Positions 6,056-7,646 of a DNA stretch of 7,646 nucleotides are shown here, piece after piece. The DNA is taken from assembly GCA_005877675.1 (NCBI GenBank), contig VBNZ01000105.1:1-7646 (forward strand), given 5' to 3'. The notes under the pieces were generated by a model, which did no database searches, had not been told where the DNA came from, and was given only the letters and a program-made list of their open reading frames with translations. The position numbers were made by a program, and so were the translations under genes. Every line of letters begins with the position of its first letter. The stretch's first letter is position 1. The stretch is from Gammaproteobacteria bacterium. Its GTDB lineage: Bacteria; Pseudomonadota; Gammaproteobacteria; Xanthomonadales; Rhodanobacteraceae.

Positions 6056-7646
6056 TCAGCGGAATGTCAGATTGACGGCTACCAACATGACAACGAGCAG
6101 CAGCAGCGTCAGCGGCAGGCCCACGCGCAAGAAATCCTTCGCGCGATAACCGCCCGGGCCCGCGATGAGCGTCAGCACCGGATTTGCGCTCGAGATGATG
6201 AAGGTGTTCGAGGTCGAAATCGCGACGATCAGCGCGTAGATCGCCGGATTGCCGTTCGAGGCGATCGCGATGTTGACCGCCATCGGCACCATCATCACCG
6301 TCGCGCCGACGTTCGACACGATCTGCGCGAAGAACAGCGCGAGCACGGCGATCACAGCCTGCAGGCCCCATTGCGGCCAGTTGCCGAGGAAGCGCAGCAC
6401 TTCCTGTGCGATCCAGGCGGCGGCGCCGGTGGCGTCCATCGCCCAGCCGAGCGGAATCAGGCAGGCGAGAGTGAAGATCGTCTTCCAGTTGATCGCGGCG
6501 TAGGCCTCTTCCATCTTGAGCACGCCGGCGAGCAGCATGCCGACCGCACCGGTCAGCATCGCGATCGACAGCTTGATGTCGGTGAACAGGCCCAGGCCCA
6601 TGGCAAGGGTGAAGAACGCGGTCGCGTGCCAGATCTTGCTCGGGCGGCCTTCCTCTTTCGGATAGTCGGTGACGACGACGAAATTGTTCGATTCGGCCGC
6701 GTGTGCCAGATCGCGCCACAGACTGTGCAGCACGAGCGTATCGCCGGCGCGCAGCGCGAGCGCGCGCACGTCCTCGCGGAAGATTTCCTCGCCGCGGTTG
6801 ACCGCGAGCACGCTGATGCCGTAGCGCTTGCGCAGGTGCAGATCGCCGACGGTCTGCTTGATGAATTCCGAGTTCGGCGGAATCACCGCCTCGCACACGC
6901 CCGCGCGCGTCGGATTGAACATGTCGCGGAAGTAGCGCAGGCGTGATTGCGCGAGCAGCAGGTTGAGATTGCAGAATCTATCCAGAGCGTCGCGCGAACC
7001 GAGCGCGCCGAGCACGGTGCCGACCCAGATCATCGTGTCGGCCGGCGGCGCAAGACGCACTTCATCGCCGTTTTTGATCGCGAGGATCAACGGCGCGCCG
7101 CGCAGCGCCTCGGCTTCGGCCACGCTCATGCCGACCAGCGGACTCTCGGCGGTGACCGTGAGTTCGAACACTTCGCCCGCGATGCCATAGGTTTCGGCGA
7201 AATAGGTTTCGGTGCGACCCGGCGTGACGTGCTGGCTTTCGGCATCTGCCGGCAACAGGCGGCGCGTGAACAGCGCGAAGTAGCCCAGTCCAGCGAGCAG
7301 CAGCGGAATGCCGACCGGCGCGATCGAGAACAGCGAGAACGGTGCAATCGTCTGCGCACCGGGCGGCAGGTTGCGGTTCGCGCTGACGATCAGGTCGTTG
7401 AGCACGATCAGCGGCGAGTTCGAGATCATCGTGATATTGGTGCCGGCGAGGATGCAGAACGCCATCGGCAGCAGCAGGCGGTTGAGCGGCACGCCGGTGC
7501 GCGCGCTGACGCGGCTTACCACCGGCAGGAACAGTGCGGCAAGAGCTTGGCTCTGCATGATCGCCGACAGGCTGCCGACCATCGCATTGATCAGGAATTC
7601 GAGCCGCGCCTCGATGCCGGCCGACAGGCGCAGGATGAAAGAGGCC
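6056..7646 (-). CDS. SLC13 (DASS)-family permease with two TrkA-C domains, N-terminus outside window
   Basis: Inner-membrane anion transporter of the divalent-anion:sodium symporter type, which moves sulphate or dicarboxylates in characterised relatives. The frame is open to the window edge, giving 529 visible C-terminal residues, so the N-terminal helices are missing. Order: membrane block with LSAIMQSQALAALFLPVVSR and AGTNITMISNSPLIVLNDLI; two cytoplasmic TrkA-C (RCK_C) domains at about 7180-6962 and 6901-6695, each with an SPLVG- or SEFIKQTV-type start and the second carrying a GDTLVL motif; then a second membrane block ending GPGGYRAKDFLRVGLPLTLL. Two TrkA-C domains inside an SLC13 protein are a known architecture. 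The SNT-type motifs that bind sodium and substrate in VcINDY-like transporters appear here as QSQ (7547-7555) and SNV (6308-6316), so ion coupling and substrate may differ. It ends convergently with the Rieske gene. Family is firm; substrate unknown. Confidence 0.92.
   Translation of the reverse strand, partial: ASFILRLSAGIEARLEFLINAMVGSLSAIMQSQALAALFLPVVSRVSARTGVPLNRLLLPMAFCILAGTNITMISNSPLIVLNDLIVSANRNLPPGAQTIAPFSLFSIAPVGIPLLLAGLGYFALFTRRLLPADAESQHVTPGRTETYFAETYGIAGEVFELTVTAESPLVGMSVAEAEALRGAPLILAIKNGDEVRLAPPADTMIWVGTVLGALGSRDALDRFCNLNLLLAQSRLRYFRDMFNPTRAGVCEAVIPPNSEFIKQTVGDLHLRKRYGISVLAVNRGEEIFREDVRALALRAGDTLVLHSLWRDLAHAAESNNFVVVTDYPKEEGRPSKIWHATAFFTLAMGLGLFTDIKLSIAMLTGAVGMLLAGVLKMEEAYAAINWKTIFTLACLIPLGWAMDATGAAAWIAQEVLRFLGNWPQWGLQAVIAVLALFFAQIVSNVGATVMMVPMAVNIAIASNGNPAIYALIVAISTSNTFIISSANPVLTLIAGPGGYRAKDFLRVGLPLTLLLLVVMLVAVNLTFR

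Noticed and set aside
5838..6896. 352-codon minus-strand open frame overlapping the SLC13 gene and the Rieske 3' end
   Set aside because: Low-complexity Arg/Ala-rich translation that crosses two real genes in other frames. No domain seen.
5969..6946. 325-codon plus-strand open frame opposite the SLC13 gene
   Set aside because: Highly charged Arg/His/Asp-rich composition typical of the antisense of a membrane-protein gene in GC-rich DNA.
1..7646. Mobile elements, CRISPR arrays, tRNA or rRNA genes, defence or biosynthetic clusters
   Set aside because: No transposase or integrase, no regularly spaced repeats, no cloverleaf or rRNA-like stretch, and no family typical of such systems is visible.

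Overview
The window is about 7.6 kb of high-GC (roughly 63-65%) proteobacterial chromosome. It is densely coding, with strong G/C preference at third codon positions and long spurious open frames opposite the real genes. The gene set is a class I fumarase, a 3-hydroxybutyrate-oligomer hydrolase, an AtoE-type short-chain fatty acid permease, a YedA-type exporter, a small membrane protein, a small Rieske protein and an SLC13/TrkA-C permease. It fits a gamma- or betaproteobacterium. The small membrane protein and the SLC13 permease recall Xanthomonadales/Lysobacterales, but that placement is an impression, not a computed result.

Layout. (1) Positions 1-539, minus: N-terminal part of an iron-sulphur fumarate hydratase, cut by the window edge and broken by a frameshift near 441. 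(2) 540-720: divergent intergenic region with a perfect 9-bp dyad. (3) 721-2487 and 2530-3951, plus: a probable two-gene operon of 3-hydroxybutyrate-oligomer hydrolase and short-chain fatty acid permease. (4) 3952-4171: a weak hairpin and a coding-looking minus-strand tail of 60 codons with no start codon, perhaps a gene remnant. (5) 4172-5077, minus: YedA-like EamA exporter, perhaps leaderless. (6) 5237-5497, minus: small membrane protein, divergent from (7) 5563-5916, plus: Rieske ferredoxin-like protein. Two abutting palindromes lie between them. (8) 5965-6042: a long imperfect hairpin in the convergent gap. (9) 6056-7646, minus: SLC13-family permease with two internal TrkA-C domains, N-terminus outside the window.

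How the genes work together. Only one functional link is well supported by layout: the hydrolase releases 3-hydroxybutyrate from oligomers, and the co-directional AtoE-type permease could move the resulting short-chain acid. The other genes look like ordinary chromosomal housekeeping and transport genes with no shared pathway. I see no phage, transposon, CRISPR, toxin-antitoxin or defence module and no clearly new multi-gene system. The points worth a second look are the fumarase frameshift, the start-less coding tail, the intergenic dyads and the altered SNT-type motifs of the SLC13 permease.
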